Both the position numbers and the translations under genes were made by a program. Positions 1 to 12,440 of a DNA stretch of 64,000 nt are shown piece by piece. A model generated the notes under the pieces. That model was not told the DNA's origin and ran no database searches. It saw only the letters and a program-made list of their open reading frames with translations. The stretch's first letter is position 1. The number at the start of each line of letters is the position of its first letter. This stretch comes from Tetrahymena thermophila SB210 (taxonomy: Eukaryota; Ciliophora; Oligohymenophorea; Hymenostomatida; Tetrahymenidae), in assembly GCF_000189635.1 (NCBI RefSeq), contig NW_002476218.1, forward strand, positions 372,001 through 436,000. Reading direction: 5' to 3'.

Positions 1-3000
1 AGTTTTTCTTATTAAATATTTAAACAGTTAATTTTGCTAAAATTTGGAAGTTTTAGATATCTCAAACTCCACAAAGCTAGATTATAAAGACTACGAGTTG
101 AATAAAACCATCAATAACGCCAATGGTTATTTTACAAAATTAAATACCATCATTCTTACCAATTGCAAATCTAGTGCTCCAAATTCTTTCCTAGGTATTC
201 TAATTAATTGTGAAAGTTTTAGAAAAATTCAGACTTTGGTCTTAGATGATACCTATGTAGATTAAGGAATATTTTCTAAATTTTTTGAATCCCCTTATCT
301 AAGCACGCTTAAAAATTTATCTCTGAATGAAGTCGCTGGAATAAATGACTAATCAGTAGTGCAGCTATCTGAAAGAATATCAAAATTCAAAGTAATTTAT
401 TTTATTTAAATTTAAAAAGCAAATTCAGATAAATTTTAAGCATTATTTTATTTAATTCATTGCAAATTTTTATTCTTGACAAAAACTTAACTTTAAATAA
501 AAAAAATTAATCAATTTGATTTAAAAATATTAATTTTATTTAGAATTATTTATATTAAATTAATTTATATTGTTAATAGATTCATTCAATTATTATTTGT
601 AGGTGTTTTTTTTTTAATTTAATTTTAAAAAAAATAAATTAAATTTACTAATATTTTTTTTTATTTAGAATATAGTAAAATTAAATTTAAGTGGAATGCT
701 TAAGAAAAATTTTAACAAGAACTTGTTTACAGATTCTAACATATCAGCATTTAAAAAGCTTGCTTCATGCATGAGCTACCTTATTTTTTTAGAAAAGTTA
801 GTTTTAGATGACTCTTACCTCAATGACTCTGTATTAGAAAGTATGGCAAAATCAAATATGCCTTCTCTTGAAAAAATTTATTTAAGGAGATAATAGAAAG
901 TTACCTACAAAGGTATAAATTATCTCTTACAGACTCAAAATTTCAGAAATTTAAAACTTATTAATTGTAACTCTAGTTCTTCTGTTACTCTACCTAAAAA
1001 TATTATCTCTCATATAGAAGTTTCAGTGATGGGCTGTAAATCAGTAAATAGTACAAACGTTAGTGTAAATAATTAAAATTAATTCATTAAAACAAATATT
1101 CATTTTTAAAAATTTAATTAGGAATTTTTAAAGTCAAATCCAAGTGCTCAAAGTATTAGATTCGATGCTAAGAACATAGCTTCAGATGTTATAACAGCAA
1201 TCAACTTATCTAAATATCTGAAAAGAATAACTTTATATTGCTCAGATTCAACTGAAATATCTAAAATTATTTTACTTTTGAAAAACATTGATAACATTAA
1301 AAAAATATAATTTGTGATTAATTTCCATTTATCAAAATCATTTATAATCGAAAGTGACAATGAATTTTTAGGTTAAAATTAATATAAAAGAACAAAGCCT
1401 AATAATGGAACAGTGTAGCAAACTATTGATGATTTTAGATCTGAAATTTATAAGTGTATGGAAAGTAAGTTCATAAAAGAATAGATTTTGGAGAATCTCA
1501 TAATACATAATTAATTATTTGCTTCTTTCTATAACGATCAAAATTTTATTGAACAAGTTGATATTTCTTCTTTTATTTCTTTATCAATTTCTACTGATGA
1601 TTATAAAGAGAATTTAATTTAGGCTGAAAAAAATAGTAATTAAGAACCTGAAAATAAAAAGAAATAATAAGTGGAACCTTCCATTCTTCCTTCTTCTTAA
1701 TCGTCTTAGTAGAAGTTAATTGATACCATATAAGCTGTTTCTGGCTAAGATTAATCAGAAAACCATTTAAATAATGAACTAAAGAAAAAATTTTATAACT
1801 AACAAAACACTTTATGTAAGATGTAGTATTTAGAAGATCTTAAAAATTTTCTCTAAAATTCCAATCTAATAAAGAACTAACAATCTATAAATTTGACCCC
1901 ATTTTAAATAGGGCCTGATGAAATAAATTTCATAACATTTTCAGCCAATTTAAGCAGTGTTTAAAGCTTAATATTACAAAATTCTATGCTGAGAAGTTAA
2001 GATTTAAAGCTGCTTAGTCATAGTGCTTTATCCTTGAATAATTTAACTCACATTGATTTATCTAATAATAAACTTCCTATAATAAATGGTTTAATTAGCT
2101 TGCTTTAAACAGAAGCTCTTCCTAAGTTGTCTAGCATAAAGTTAGGATAGTTTAAAATAAAAATACTTCTCAAGAATGTAACTCAGTATTTTAGAAGGGT
2201 TTCTGTACCTTTAACTTATATTTAAAACTTCCCAAAGTAAATTTATATCAAATGATCATTAAAATATTAAATAATTAATTTTTAAATTTTTAATTTTAAT
2301 TAGATTCAATGTCGATAATAAAATTAAAGTAATGATTTAGAATAATGTGAGCAACAAAAAATATCTTGAAACACTTGATTTTTATGTTAAGTAAGAAAAT
2401 TTAAAAATAAATGTTTTCTCTAAAATTATTCAAAATAAAGAAAAGGTGACTTTGTTAATGCAAGCAATAATTAATTTGGCTACCTCAAAATACTAATGTG
2501 TCCTTACATCTCTTTCTATATAAAAAAGTAATTATTTCTTATAAATCTATATTATTAATTTAATTAATATGATAAGTTGCTAAAAGTATCCTGAATAAAC
2601 TCATAATTTGCACAGATTAATGAGATTTTGGAGAATCAAGGAAATGTCAAATTAAATTTAAGGACAATCTGTAGTAGAACAGAAAGTTGATCAACTTAAG
2701 TTGAAACAGAATTCGCATCTTACTTTAACAGTTATCGGTCATGAGCTTGCAGGAAAAAAATCTATTGTAGAGAGCTTTTTATAGAATAACCTAAATGATG
2801 GTTAGGAATTAGTTGACATAAAAAAAAATCATAACAAAAATTAATCAAGCAGCCTAAACTCGTTCAACATGGGAATGAAATATTTTCTAACTGAGTTTTA
2901 AAGTGAGTAAACTAAAATCAACTTAACTATGAAAGTAATGCACAGTAATCCTTTATTCAACTAGCTCAGGTTAAATCACTTACGTGACTGTGATGGTATA

Positions 3001-3718
3001 TGTATAATATATGACACATCAAGGAAAGACATTGGTTCGGAAATGATGTAGTACCTATATGAAGTACATCTATTTAAATACTAAAAACCTGTCTATGTTG
3101 TAGCAAACAATTTCAAAAATAAGAAAAGTGCAAATATCTTTGATCTTTAGAATTTGATTCCTGACATAAAATATACAGATGTTTCTTTATCAAATTTGCA
3201 ATCAATTAAAAACTTCTTTAACTAAATTTCGAAAGATGCTTTGATGTAAATTTTAATCTTTCAACTGATATTAAATTAACTTAATTTAAATAAATAAACT
3301 TAAGTACTAAAATGAAAAAACCTGTTTTTTCAAGCAATTTATTGCGTGAATTATCAGAGGAGCTAACTCATCTCCACTTGGACGAGTTCGAATTAAAATT
3401 TGATTTCTTAAAGTAAAATCAAATAATCTTAAATTTTATTTCAACAAGATCATAAATGTTAACAAAAGGGTGAGAAACAAAGTTGATATAGACAGTCTCA
3501 AATAATTTTGCTAAGAGTAAAAAGAAAATGAAACAATAAACAAAATGGAATTTCTAATTTATAAGTAAAAAAAATTAAATTATTTTTATTTTAATTTAAA
3601 ATTTTAAAATAGTTGGGGTAATTATGGAAAATCAACAGAAGAACTCCTAAATAAACTAGGCGACTAAAAGATAAATGTTCAAATCAAGAACTCAATTCAA
3701 GCATACATAAATGTTTGA
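1..3718 (+). CDS. Leucine-rich-repeat protein with degenerate Ras-like GTPase domain (5' partial)
   Basis: The window opens in an intron ending CAG at 27; the start codon lies upstream. From 28 the frame gives LRR-like strings such as NLEVLDISNS, KLNLSG and LTHIDLSNNKL, with many TAA/TAG read as Gln. Introns seen are 392-668, 2237-2303 and 3246-3304; 1065-1121 is a 57-nt GTAA..TAG segment that stays open whether spliced or not. After the LRRs (about 2700-3250) comes a small-GTPase-like fold: a P-loop-like VIGHELAGKKS, then DGICIIYDTS (compare the Ras DG.I.VYD strand), then VYVVANNF where the NKxD motif should be. The P-loop has Lys in place of Ser/Thr after GK, and NKxD is absent, so nucleotide binding is doubtful. 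A frame break lies near 3413: one frame meets TGA at 3471, while coding-like sequence runs in another frame to TGA at 3716-3718 (with an intron about 3568-3611). An unplaced intron or an indel could explain it. No COR domain follows, so this is not a ROCO protein. Confidence 0.75.
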
Positions 3719-4047
3719 ATATTTAATAAAAGTGTTTTTTTTTTTAAAATAAATATTATTAAAATTATGTTTTAACAAATAATTAATAATTCTTTACATT
3801 AAAAAAAAAATTAAAATTAAACTCTTTTTATAAATTGCTTTACAAATCAAACACTTTTATCGAATTTAATTACAATTCAATTTTGTTGGTATTTTTAAGT
3901 GTTTTATTTAACTATTTAGAATTAAATAAATTAATAAAAATAAACATTTTGAGCCAAATAAAATAATTTTAAATTATTATATTAAAAACAACTTTTTATG
4001 AAATAAGTAAATTTTAATGAAAAAATGCAGTAGTAATTTTAGGACAT
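3719..4047. other. Convergent intergenic spacer
   Basis: AT-rich spacer between two genes that point towards each other. It presumably holds both 3' UTRs. I see no ORF, RNA gene or repeat of note. Confidence 0.7.
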
Positions 4048-7000
4048 TCATTCAATTTAATGACTATAATTATAAGCTTAATCATCATTTTATTGTTTAT
4101 TTAACTAATCTTCTGGTTGGTCTTCCTCTTTCGTTAGCTAAATTTGATTATCATCTTAATTATCAGAGCTAGATCCTTTTTTAGATAATTTTTTTTCATT
4201 TTAAATATCTGAGATAATTTGCTAATCAGAATCACTCTATTCCTCTTTTTTGTGGTTATGATTATTTTAGTTTATATGATTAGATTAATTTTCAGATTAT
4301 GGGATATCTTTTAGCTCTTCATCACTTTTTTTTTATTAAGTATATTACTGGTTTGCATACATATTTGAATTGTTTTCACTTTGGTTTGTTGAATTGATAT
4401 TTTATTAAATAGATTATAGAGATTATGACTTGCCTTATAAATTAATCTTATTGTTTCTTTCTTTAGCAAATTCAAACTTTCCATCGTCACTGCTTAGATT
4501 TTGTTTCATGTTTTAACTATCGCTCTAGAAATCATATCCGTATTCTTAATTTTCATCTTACTTTTTTTACTCAATCAAATTGTTATTAATATTATTCATT
4601 GAAATTTATAATTTGAGAGAGTTTCTTCTTTTATATTGCATTTCAATATCTTACGAACTCTTCTGTTGATTGTCATAACTATTAGACCTCTTTTTCCCTT
4701 AAATTAATTATTAGCTAATTAAATTTTTAGTTAGTTTTTTATTCGAAAAAAATTACGCTCCATTTTAGGATTATCTTGGACTTAGATGAGACATGCTCTA
4801 ATCAATATCTTATTCATCACTATTTATTTATTTTTATTAATAAAACTTTTAATTTATTTATTTATTTTTTTAATTTACACTAATAGTAGCTTTTGTAAGC
4901 AATTTTCATCAAACATCACACAAATGTCTTTAACTTTATTCCAAAACCCTTAATAAGCTACTTATTCTTAGGGGTTTTGATTCTAATTTTACTCTTCTAA
5001 AATGTTAAAACTTATTTTTTATTTACAATTTTTAAGAACTAAATGCACAAAAAATGAAAATTTTACTTCTTTTAAATTTTTAATTTAGTAGCAATAGGAA
5101 GCAATATCGAAGCGTGTATAAATATCTAATTAATCAATAATTAAGTTAATCTAAGTTAAATATTTTAAATTAATAAATTTCACATTGATATTTGCATATA
5201 ATAGAGTGATAGTGAGCATTATTCTACCATAGTAGCTTTCTGTAAATTATTCCATAGATTTCATAGACAAGGCGTACGCCATTGCTCCTCTGAAACCTGA
5301 AAACCACATAATAAAGCGAAATGTTTTATTAATTTTATTTTTAGTACGATATCTATTGAGCATGTAAGTAATAATTTCGATATTAAAATATCTGGCAAGA
5401 TTTATAATTAAAAAGCCTAATATAAATAGTGAAGCTCCCATTTCCCTTTTTTTATAAAATATTACTTTTAAAGCTATTTAGAGATTTATTCATTATTTAC
5501 TTCCATGCTAAGTCAAAGCTTACTAATCCTATTCCAATAAAGATGAATACCAAATTTTCAAATGTATATGCTAATGTGTTATACAGCTTTTTATTTACTT
5601 TCCTTGAATTCTCTGAAACATTTGGTAAGGCATATCTTGCCATAGCTATACCACAAAACATAATACTCACTATTCCTGATAATTTTAGTACCTTAAATTT
5701 TGTCAAAAATTGTAAGTAAAATTAATCTAATTTATTTAAATATATCTAATTACTTCAGCAATTAGATAGCTAACCCAAGGAATCAAAAATAGAATAGTTA
5801 ATTCTGTATTATCCTAGCTGTCACCTTCTGGTTTTTCTTTGTTTTTTAAAACCTAAAAATGATGATAAAATAATTTATTATCAAAATAATATTTATAGGA
5901 AAAATAAAATATTACATAGGCAGTTAAAATTCCAATCAACAATCCTATTATAATTGAGCCAGCAAAAACTTCAAGAAAATTATAAAGAGCTTTCCAAATA
6001 ATACCATCTCCTGTATCACCTCTGAGCTATAGAGTAGTACTAGTTAAATAATATTTAAAATGTAATAGAAAGAGAGATTATTTTTTTATTTAAAATATAT
6101 CTATTAAATATTACTTATAAACTATAATTGACACAGCATCATTTAATATAGATTCTCCAAATATCAATGCAAATAAATTTTAATCACAATTCATTTCTTT
6201 AAAAAGGGTGAGCACTGCTACTGGATCAGTAGCGCTAATTAGAGAACCAAATGCAAAACTAGCACTCAAAGATAAATCCTATATTTGGTATTTAAAATTA
6301 GAAAAATCTTAATAATAAGCTTAAAATATTACAGTAGCAATCCCAATCCAGCCTACAAAGAAGACCATAAAAGAAGTAACAAATATAGCTATTGAGGTAC
6401 CTATGACTGCATATCCAAGTATACTCCCAAAATTTTTGAAGAAATATTTCTGTTAGTATAATAAATAATAAATAAATGCTAATAGACATATAATTCTTAC
6501 TCTTTCCATATTGATAGCAGACTCATAAAGTATAGGAGGTAATAACACAATTAAAAAGAATTCAGAAAATCCTTATTTAATGATTTTGACAATATCAACG
6601 ATTTCAGTCAAATTTAGCAAAATACCCGAAAATATACCTATTCATAAAAATTTGGTATCCTGAATGATCATTAATTTTATTTTAAATCATTTGATAGTAT
6701 TTCTTTTTGCTAGAAATATGGATTTTGCTTGCTTAAAACTATTTCTACCAAAACATTAATTTTAATTATAAATTCTGAATTATGTGATTAATTACCTAGC
6801 AAGGTAGTTAAGCTTGAGCCTTATATAAAAGCCATTTTAGGAAACCGTTCCTTTAACATATTTAGCTTTATTAAAATATATTCGTTAACAACTAGAAGGA
6901 AAAGCATAAACAAAATGGCTGCTGAAATATCTCTTGTTTCCTTTTGTTAATAATAAATTTTTTTAATCATCAAAAAAGCTATTTTTTTTTCATAATCATA

Positions 7001-7106
7001 AGTAGAAGATGAAACTTTCAAAGCCTCCGAAGCATGTATTTCTTATAAGCTTGGAGATTTAAATTATCTTATTAAGAATAAAATTTTACATCAACGCCAT
7101 TTCCAT
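4048..7106 (-). CDS. Na+/H+ exchanger (CPA1/SLC9 family), organellar NHE type
   Basis: A membrane antiporter exchanging Na+ or K+ for H+. The minus strand encodes family hallmarks in order: a long N-terminal hydrophobic region, FAFGSLISATDPVAVLTLF, then ALIFGESILNDAVSII (the membrane-embedded acidic motif), FCGIAMARYALPN, ENLVFIFIGIGLVSFD and WFSGFRGAMAYALS. The last three resemble the intracellular NHE6/7/9 and NHE8 clade. After the transport domain comes an NHE-like cytosolic segment (MFDENCLQKLL), then a tail of roughly 240 residues that is rich in Gln, Asn and Ser and full of TAA/TAG codons, ending at TGA (complement 4048-4050). Several short GTAA..AG introns split the transport domain. 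The start is uncertain: an ATG at complement 7104-7106 joins in phase to the next exon through a 40-nt intron. The ATG at 7135-7137 opens an acidic frame that I could not join in phase. Confidence 0.9.
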
Positions 7107-7845
7107 GATTATCGTCTTTGGTATCGCTATCACTCATTTTGTATTTTGTGGCTTGTTTTCCTTAAATGTAAAAATATTATTTAATTTATTTGTATTAATA
7201 AAAAGTACAAACTTTATTTATATAGCTATTTGTTTATAAATTGATTAAATCTATTTTATCAGTATTTCTCATCAAACTCCAAATTTATTTAAAATTTGAG
7301 AAATAATTTATATTTGCTATGGATTTCCATTCACGTTTTTAGAAAATTTACTATTTATTATTCGTTCCCTCATTCTCTCCTTCATTTATATTTTTAGTAT
7401 ATTTTCTAATTTCATTTGTTTAAAAAGATTGTAAAATAACATTATTTAATTTTATTTAAACTAAAATATAATAATAATACGTTAAACAATTAATAAACAT
7501 TTTTAAACCTATATTAGCCAGAATATTTTTATTTTTATTTGAATAAAATAAATAAAGCTATTGAAAGAAAGCACAAGCAATTTTTAATAAAATAAAATAA
7601 AAAAAATATTATCATTATCTGTAAAAAATATGTTAATTTTAAATTTAAAAATGTTAAAAAAATTTGGGTAGAAAACCTAAGATAATAAATAAACTAATAA
7701 CATTGCATATTTTTGATACTTTTACTTGGAAATAAGATTAAAAATTAAAATAGAAGTATCTTTTTGCTTTTTTGGCAAACAAATATAACAAATAAAAAGA
7801 TATTTATTCAAATAAAGAATTAAAATAATTATATAGATATCAAAA
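7107..7845. promoter_or_regulatory. Divergent promoter region, NHE / methyltransferase
   Basis: About 740 bases of A/T-rich DNA between divergently oriented genes, so it must hold both upstream control regions. No specific motif can be assigned. An alternative upstream ATG for the exchanger is at complement 7135-7137. Confidence 0.5.
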
Positions 7846-9228
7846 ATGAATAAATTAAATACACTTAAATCTTGTGCACTAAACATTGTAAGAAATCATA
7901 AAAATTAACGCTATCACTTTTCTAACAAAAAAATAATAAAATCTCCCCTCTTGACTAGAGATTTTATTTACGACAGGTTATACAATTCTGATTCAGGTTA
8001 CTTTTGCAAAGATGATCTATAGATTGGAGAAATGAAGCAACCAATTAATTTTAAGGAATTGCTTGGCTATGAAGAATATTAGCGCTAGCTGAGCGAATAT
8101 TATCCAGAAAATGCTTGGCTAACTCCAAGTGAAATTTTTAAGCCTTACTACGGAATGTCAATAGCTAATTATATGCAATAGACTATTGAAAAAATGAAAT
8201 TATAATACCAAGAACAACAGTCATCACGCAAAAACAACTCCTCTTAAGTTTAGGCTAAACCATTTGACGATAAAATTCGTATTGTAGAAATAGGAGCTGG
8301 TCAAGCAAGTGCAGCTTAATCTATATTAATGTATTTTAAAAATTATGAGTAGAGTTACTATGCAAATTTAGAATATACTATTGTAGAAATTTCTCCTTAA
8401 ATGTGTAAGAAAGCTCTAGAAAAGTTATCAAGAGATCATTCTAAGTTAATAGAACGTGGATAGATAAAGTTCATAAATGATGATTTCGTTAATTTTAAAC
8501 CTTAGAATCGTGATTAGCACTATTTTTTACTTTTCTTAGAAGTATTAGATAATATGCCTCATGATAGAATATATAAGAAAAAAAATACTTAGGAAGATAT
8601 TTGGGAAAAATAAGCTTAAGTTGAATTTACAGATGAGTTTGGAAATGAAGGACTTAAGGAAGTATAAACTGACATCAAAGATCCTTTGATACAAGAATTT
8701 ATTCAAATTTTGAAGACTGTACCTACTCTTGATCACATAGAAGAAGAAAAGAATCTTTAGGGTGGAATAATCTAAAACGTAATAAGATGGCTTTTTAAAT
8801 AACCTAAAGATAACATGTTTATTCCTACTTTTTGCTTGAAAGTGCTCAAACATATAAACTCTAATATTCCTAACCATAATGTCATTTTTGCAGATTTCGA
8901 TATGCTAAAAACAGCTGAGAGTGCAAAAATGGGTATAAATGCCCCTATTGTTTCTTAAAAGTTATCTAAATCACATGAAAAAAAAGACTTTTCAACATAT
9001 TTGGTGCAAAGAGGTTAAGCTGACATTTTTTTCCCTACTGACTTCAGGCTTTTATCGCATTTATATAAATAAGTTTGCAATAAAAAAGGAAAGGCCATAA
9101 AAAGTTACCAATTTATGGATATTTATAGCAAAGAAAAATGGGCAGAAACAAAGAGTGGGTATAACCCATTGAAAGAAGATTTCGAAAACACTTCTTTCTT
9201 TATCACAGACGTCGAAAGAAATAAATGA
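7846..9228 (+). CDS. MidA/NDUFAF7-family SAM-dependent methyltransferase, probably mitochondrial
   Basis: Single-exon gene of 460 residues, ATG 7846 to TGA 9226-9228. The N-terminus (MNKLNTLKSCALNIVRNHKN) is basic, free of acidic residues and has hydroxylated residues, consistent with a mitochondrial presequence. Then come the DUF185/MidA features: DRLYNSDSGYF, SEIFKPYYGMS, the SAM-binding strand-loop IRIVEIGAGQASAA, a second acidic strand end YTIVEISPQM, and LFLEVLDNMPHD, which matches the EVLDN(L/M)PHD motif of plant and protist members. NDUFAF7 dimethylates an arginine of the complex I subunit NDUFS2 and is needed for complex I assembly. That role here is inferred from the family, and the plant-type branch to which this looks closest is less well characterised. 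The TAA/TAG codons inside conserved motifs support the ciliate code. Confidence 0.85.
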
Positions 9229-10036
9229 TAATTTATTTTTATTAGAAAATATCTCAAACAATAAATAGCATGAACTTTTATTAGACACATAAAAATGAGA
9301 AATTTTATTTTATATTGCTATAACTTATAAAATTTCAAATCAATTATCAAATATTAATTTATTTATTTATTTATTTTTAAAATAAAACAATTATTCTCTT
9401 AAATTCGAAACCTTCACATATTAGAGCACTTTAAGTTATTTTATTTACTTATTATAAATGCTCCTTTTGGAAATTAGTTCTAAATAATATAAAATTTTTT
9501 TTTTTTTTTAAAGCTTAATCTTGTATGTTAAAAATAAATTAATAAATTTAATAATGTCTTGTTTTAGATTTTGTAAATGTTATCTTAAATATTAGATTAT
9601 TATTTGTATTATTTAATATTAGAATTTATCAAATTTGACTTGAGTTGATCATAAATCGAATGATATGAATGAAAAATTAATATGTTGTCTTGTGAGTATT
9701 ATCTGCTGTAACTTAGGTTCTAATAATATTTTTGCATCCAAAAAAATGCAAGGTAATATTTTAATGAGCTTATACTTTTTCATATTTATTAAGCATCAAT
9801 AATAAATAAAGTAAAAACTAAAAATAATTTAATTGTATTAATTGTAATTGGTTGATTGTCTGATAGTGTTTGCAAAAAAAATTAAAAATTAAAGAAGCAA
9901 TAGTATATTAATTGAAGTTGAAAAATAAATATCAAATTTAATAAATAATAAGCGAATTAAAGTTTTAAATAGCTGAATTACCATTATTAGGATTATAATA
10001 AACTACTATTAGATACTGAGCTTTAAACCTTGAAGC
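9229..10036. other. Intergenic spacer with a possible orphan 5' exon
   Basis: Mostly A/T tracts. One short stretch, 9665-9752, has higher GC and reads from ATG as a signal-peptide-like sequence (MNEKLICCLVSIICCNLGSN) ending at a GTAATA donor. I could not join it in phase to the following gene. It may be the first exon of a small secreted protein or chance. Confidence 0.4.
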
Positions 10037-12440
10037 ATGGACTACTTTTTACTTGCCGTTACAATAGTATTAAGTTTGCTTTTACTAGCAGCTAATTTTT
10101 ATATTCTCGCATTGTATTGCCACAGTAATTAATTTTATTATTTATTTTAGTTAGAAAAGCAAATTATTTTATTTTTCAGATCTTTAAATTTTATTTTTTT
10201 TATACAAAAAGAGGATGATAAAGGGTGGGGTGCTGCTACATACTGTAAAATATTGGTCGTAATAAATTTAAGCAAATTCATTATAAATATTGCTAAAGTA
10301 AATTCATCAAGAAATTATTTTTATTAAGATATTAGGAATGACATTATGTTGGGCTTAGGTGCTAATGCTGCCTCTAGACATTGCCAATTCTTAGTATTTA
10401 ACTTATTTCTTTATTTATTATTTGAATCAATAGACAAAATGCCTTGAAATGAATGCTAAAATGAAACTTTGAAACAGAAATAAACATTTATTTGGTCTAA
10501 AATTTTTTAGAAACAAGAGAAAGAAATATAAAGAAAGAGAGATAAATAATATTATCTAAATTTTTATTATTATAAAATAGAAATAATGCTGGATTTGATA
10601 TGGTTACTTTCTGGTATGTAATTATGTTGATAATCTTGGCTACTATAGTACTTTTATTGCCTTTCGCAATGTTTATGTATGAAACTGATGAAGAAAAACC
10701 ATTCGTAATTAATTAATAAATTAATAATAGATTTAATTTCTTTAAATAATTTAAAGCATTTTTTAATAAGCTTAATAAATATCTATTTACATTTGACTTA
10801 ATCATCAACAAAACTATTAATTTTACAATTTAATCAAATTTAATATGTATCATTTATAAAAAATGAATAGATGTCTAGAGTTTGCACATCTTTTTGTTTC
10901 ACGATGATTGAAGCTGTTGTTGTAACATTGCTTCTTGTTATTTCATGGATTTTCTTTAGATATGCTGATATTCCAGTTAAAATTATTTCTAGCGTAAATA
11001 AGTTTACTATAAAATTATATTAAGATAAGTAAAATATATTCATAAATATAAAAGAGCAATCTTGTAGAATTCAATACCCCTATAACTTCTGTAATGGTAA
11101 AACAAACTACAAGTAATACAAAGCTGACAATGGAAACAAGTTTCCCTATCTACTGTATTGCATTTATGACTTTTATTGGATGGTTTTTGCTCGTATTATT
11201 TGGAGGAGTAGGCTTGAGTGCCTTACCTATTGATTTAATTAGGGAATTTACCATGAGACCTTAGTTGATGAATGCAAAAGAAGCAAGGGATAAGAAAAGC
11301 CTTATTTAAAAAAAGGTAGTCGAGCTTATGGATGTCGGAAAAAATCTAAAAGGTGAAGAAAAAAAAAAAAAATTCATAAATAAATAAAAAAATTATTATC
11401 AAATTATTAGATGAAGAGTTATAAGTTAAGAGTTATGATGGAGGATGGTGGTCTAAGAGAAAGATGAGAAAAGATTTAGAAACAAAAGAAAATCTTTTAT
11501 CAGTATCAGTTTATGAACTTGAAAGAGTATTTTTTCATTTAAATTTATTGCTTAGATTATTTGATCTTATTAGTTTTTAAATTCATATCAAATATATATT
11601 TTAATTTAAAATTGATAAGGAATTTGACATATTTTAATTGGAATTAAAATTCTCAGAATCTACCAATAAATTTCTTGGGCCATTAGTTTTTGTTGGTAAA
11701 TTGATTTTGGGTATTATGTTCTGTTTCATTTCCCTTGCTTTGTGGGTACATATGTAAATAAATAATTACAAATCTCGCTCTAAATTTTTTTAATTATTTA
11801 TTTACTTATTTTAAAAAGATTGGTTTATTGTGTCCTTGATGCTCACCCTTTCTTAAATAATATGTTTACTGGCTTATTAAAAACACCAGCTTCATTTATT
11901 GCAACAGGCTTATATGCATTTATAGGTTTATATATTCTTTGGTGCTGCTAAAAAGGAAATCTTAAAGTTGGTATTAGAATACCATTTATTATGAAAATTC
12001 ATCCCATGAAAGAAAATGAAACTTGGATGAATTCATTTTTATTTAATGTAATAACTCTTTTAATATGCTCAGTAGCTGTAACATAGTTCATGGTTTCAGC
12101 CTTTAACTATTATGCCTACTTAACTACTATTGATTGTAATTAATTCACAATTTAATTCCGAATATATTTTTAGTTGAATTTTGTTAAATAAAAGGTATTA
12201 TAAATGTTTAAATTTAGTATATGAGATGGTTCAGACTTTTTTATGAGCAAAAAGTATTTTAAATAGCTTTCCTAGCCTGGTCTGGTTTAACTTTCTTAGT
12301 ATTGATGATAAGAAGATCAGATAAACCATCAGTAAAATATTAAAATCAATTAAAATAAGGCTTATTTATTTTGTAAATATTAGGAATTAAGAGAATTAGA
12401 AAGATTAAGAAATGAGAGAAAGGACATTCAAAAGAATTGA
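10037..12440 (+). CDS. LMBR1/LMBD-like multispanning membrane protein
   Basis: A multi-exon gene with about nine predicted membrane segments in the LMBR1-like family (LMBD1 is a lysosomal protein linked to cobalamin export; other members are receptor-like). Matching blocks, in order, are: N-terminal TM (FLLAVTIVLSLLLLAANFYI), a Cys-Trp transition to VLMLPLDIAN, FDMVTFWYVIMLIIL, the signature block FLLVLFGGVGLSALPIDLI followed by REFTMRP, a cytosolic segment with basic and acidic residues, GPLVFVGKLILGIMFCFISL, PASFIATGLYAFIG, and a last TM (AFLAWSGLTFLVLMIRRSD) before DKPS. The final intron leads to a short Arg/Glu-rich end, ERLRNERKDIQKN, and TGA at 12438-12440. About ten introns interrupt it, most beginning GTAA. 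Both LPIDLI and PLDIAN are family hallmarks. Cellular location is not shown by the sequence. Confidence 0.85.

Noticed and set aside
1-3718. ROCO (LRR-Roc-COR) protein
   Set aside because: A Ras-like region follows the LRRs, but only about 150 residues come after it and none resembles COR or a kinase.
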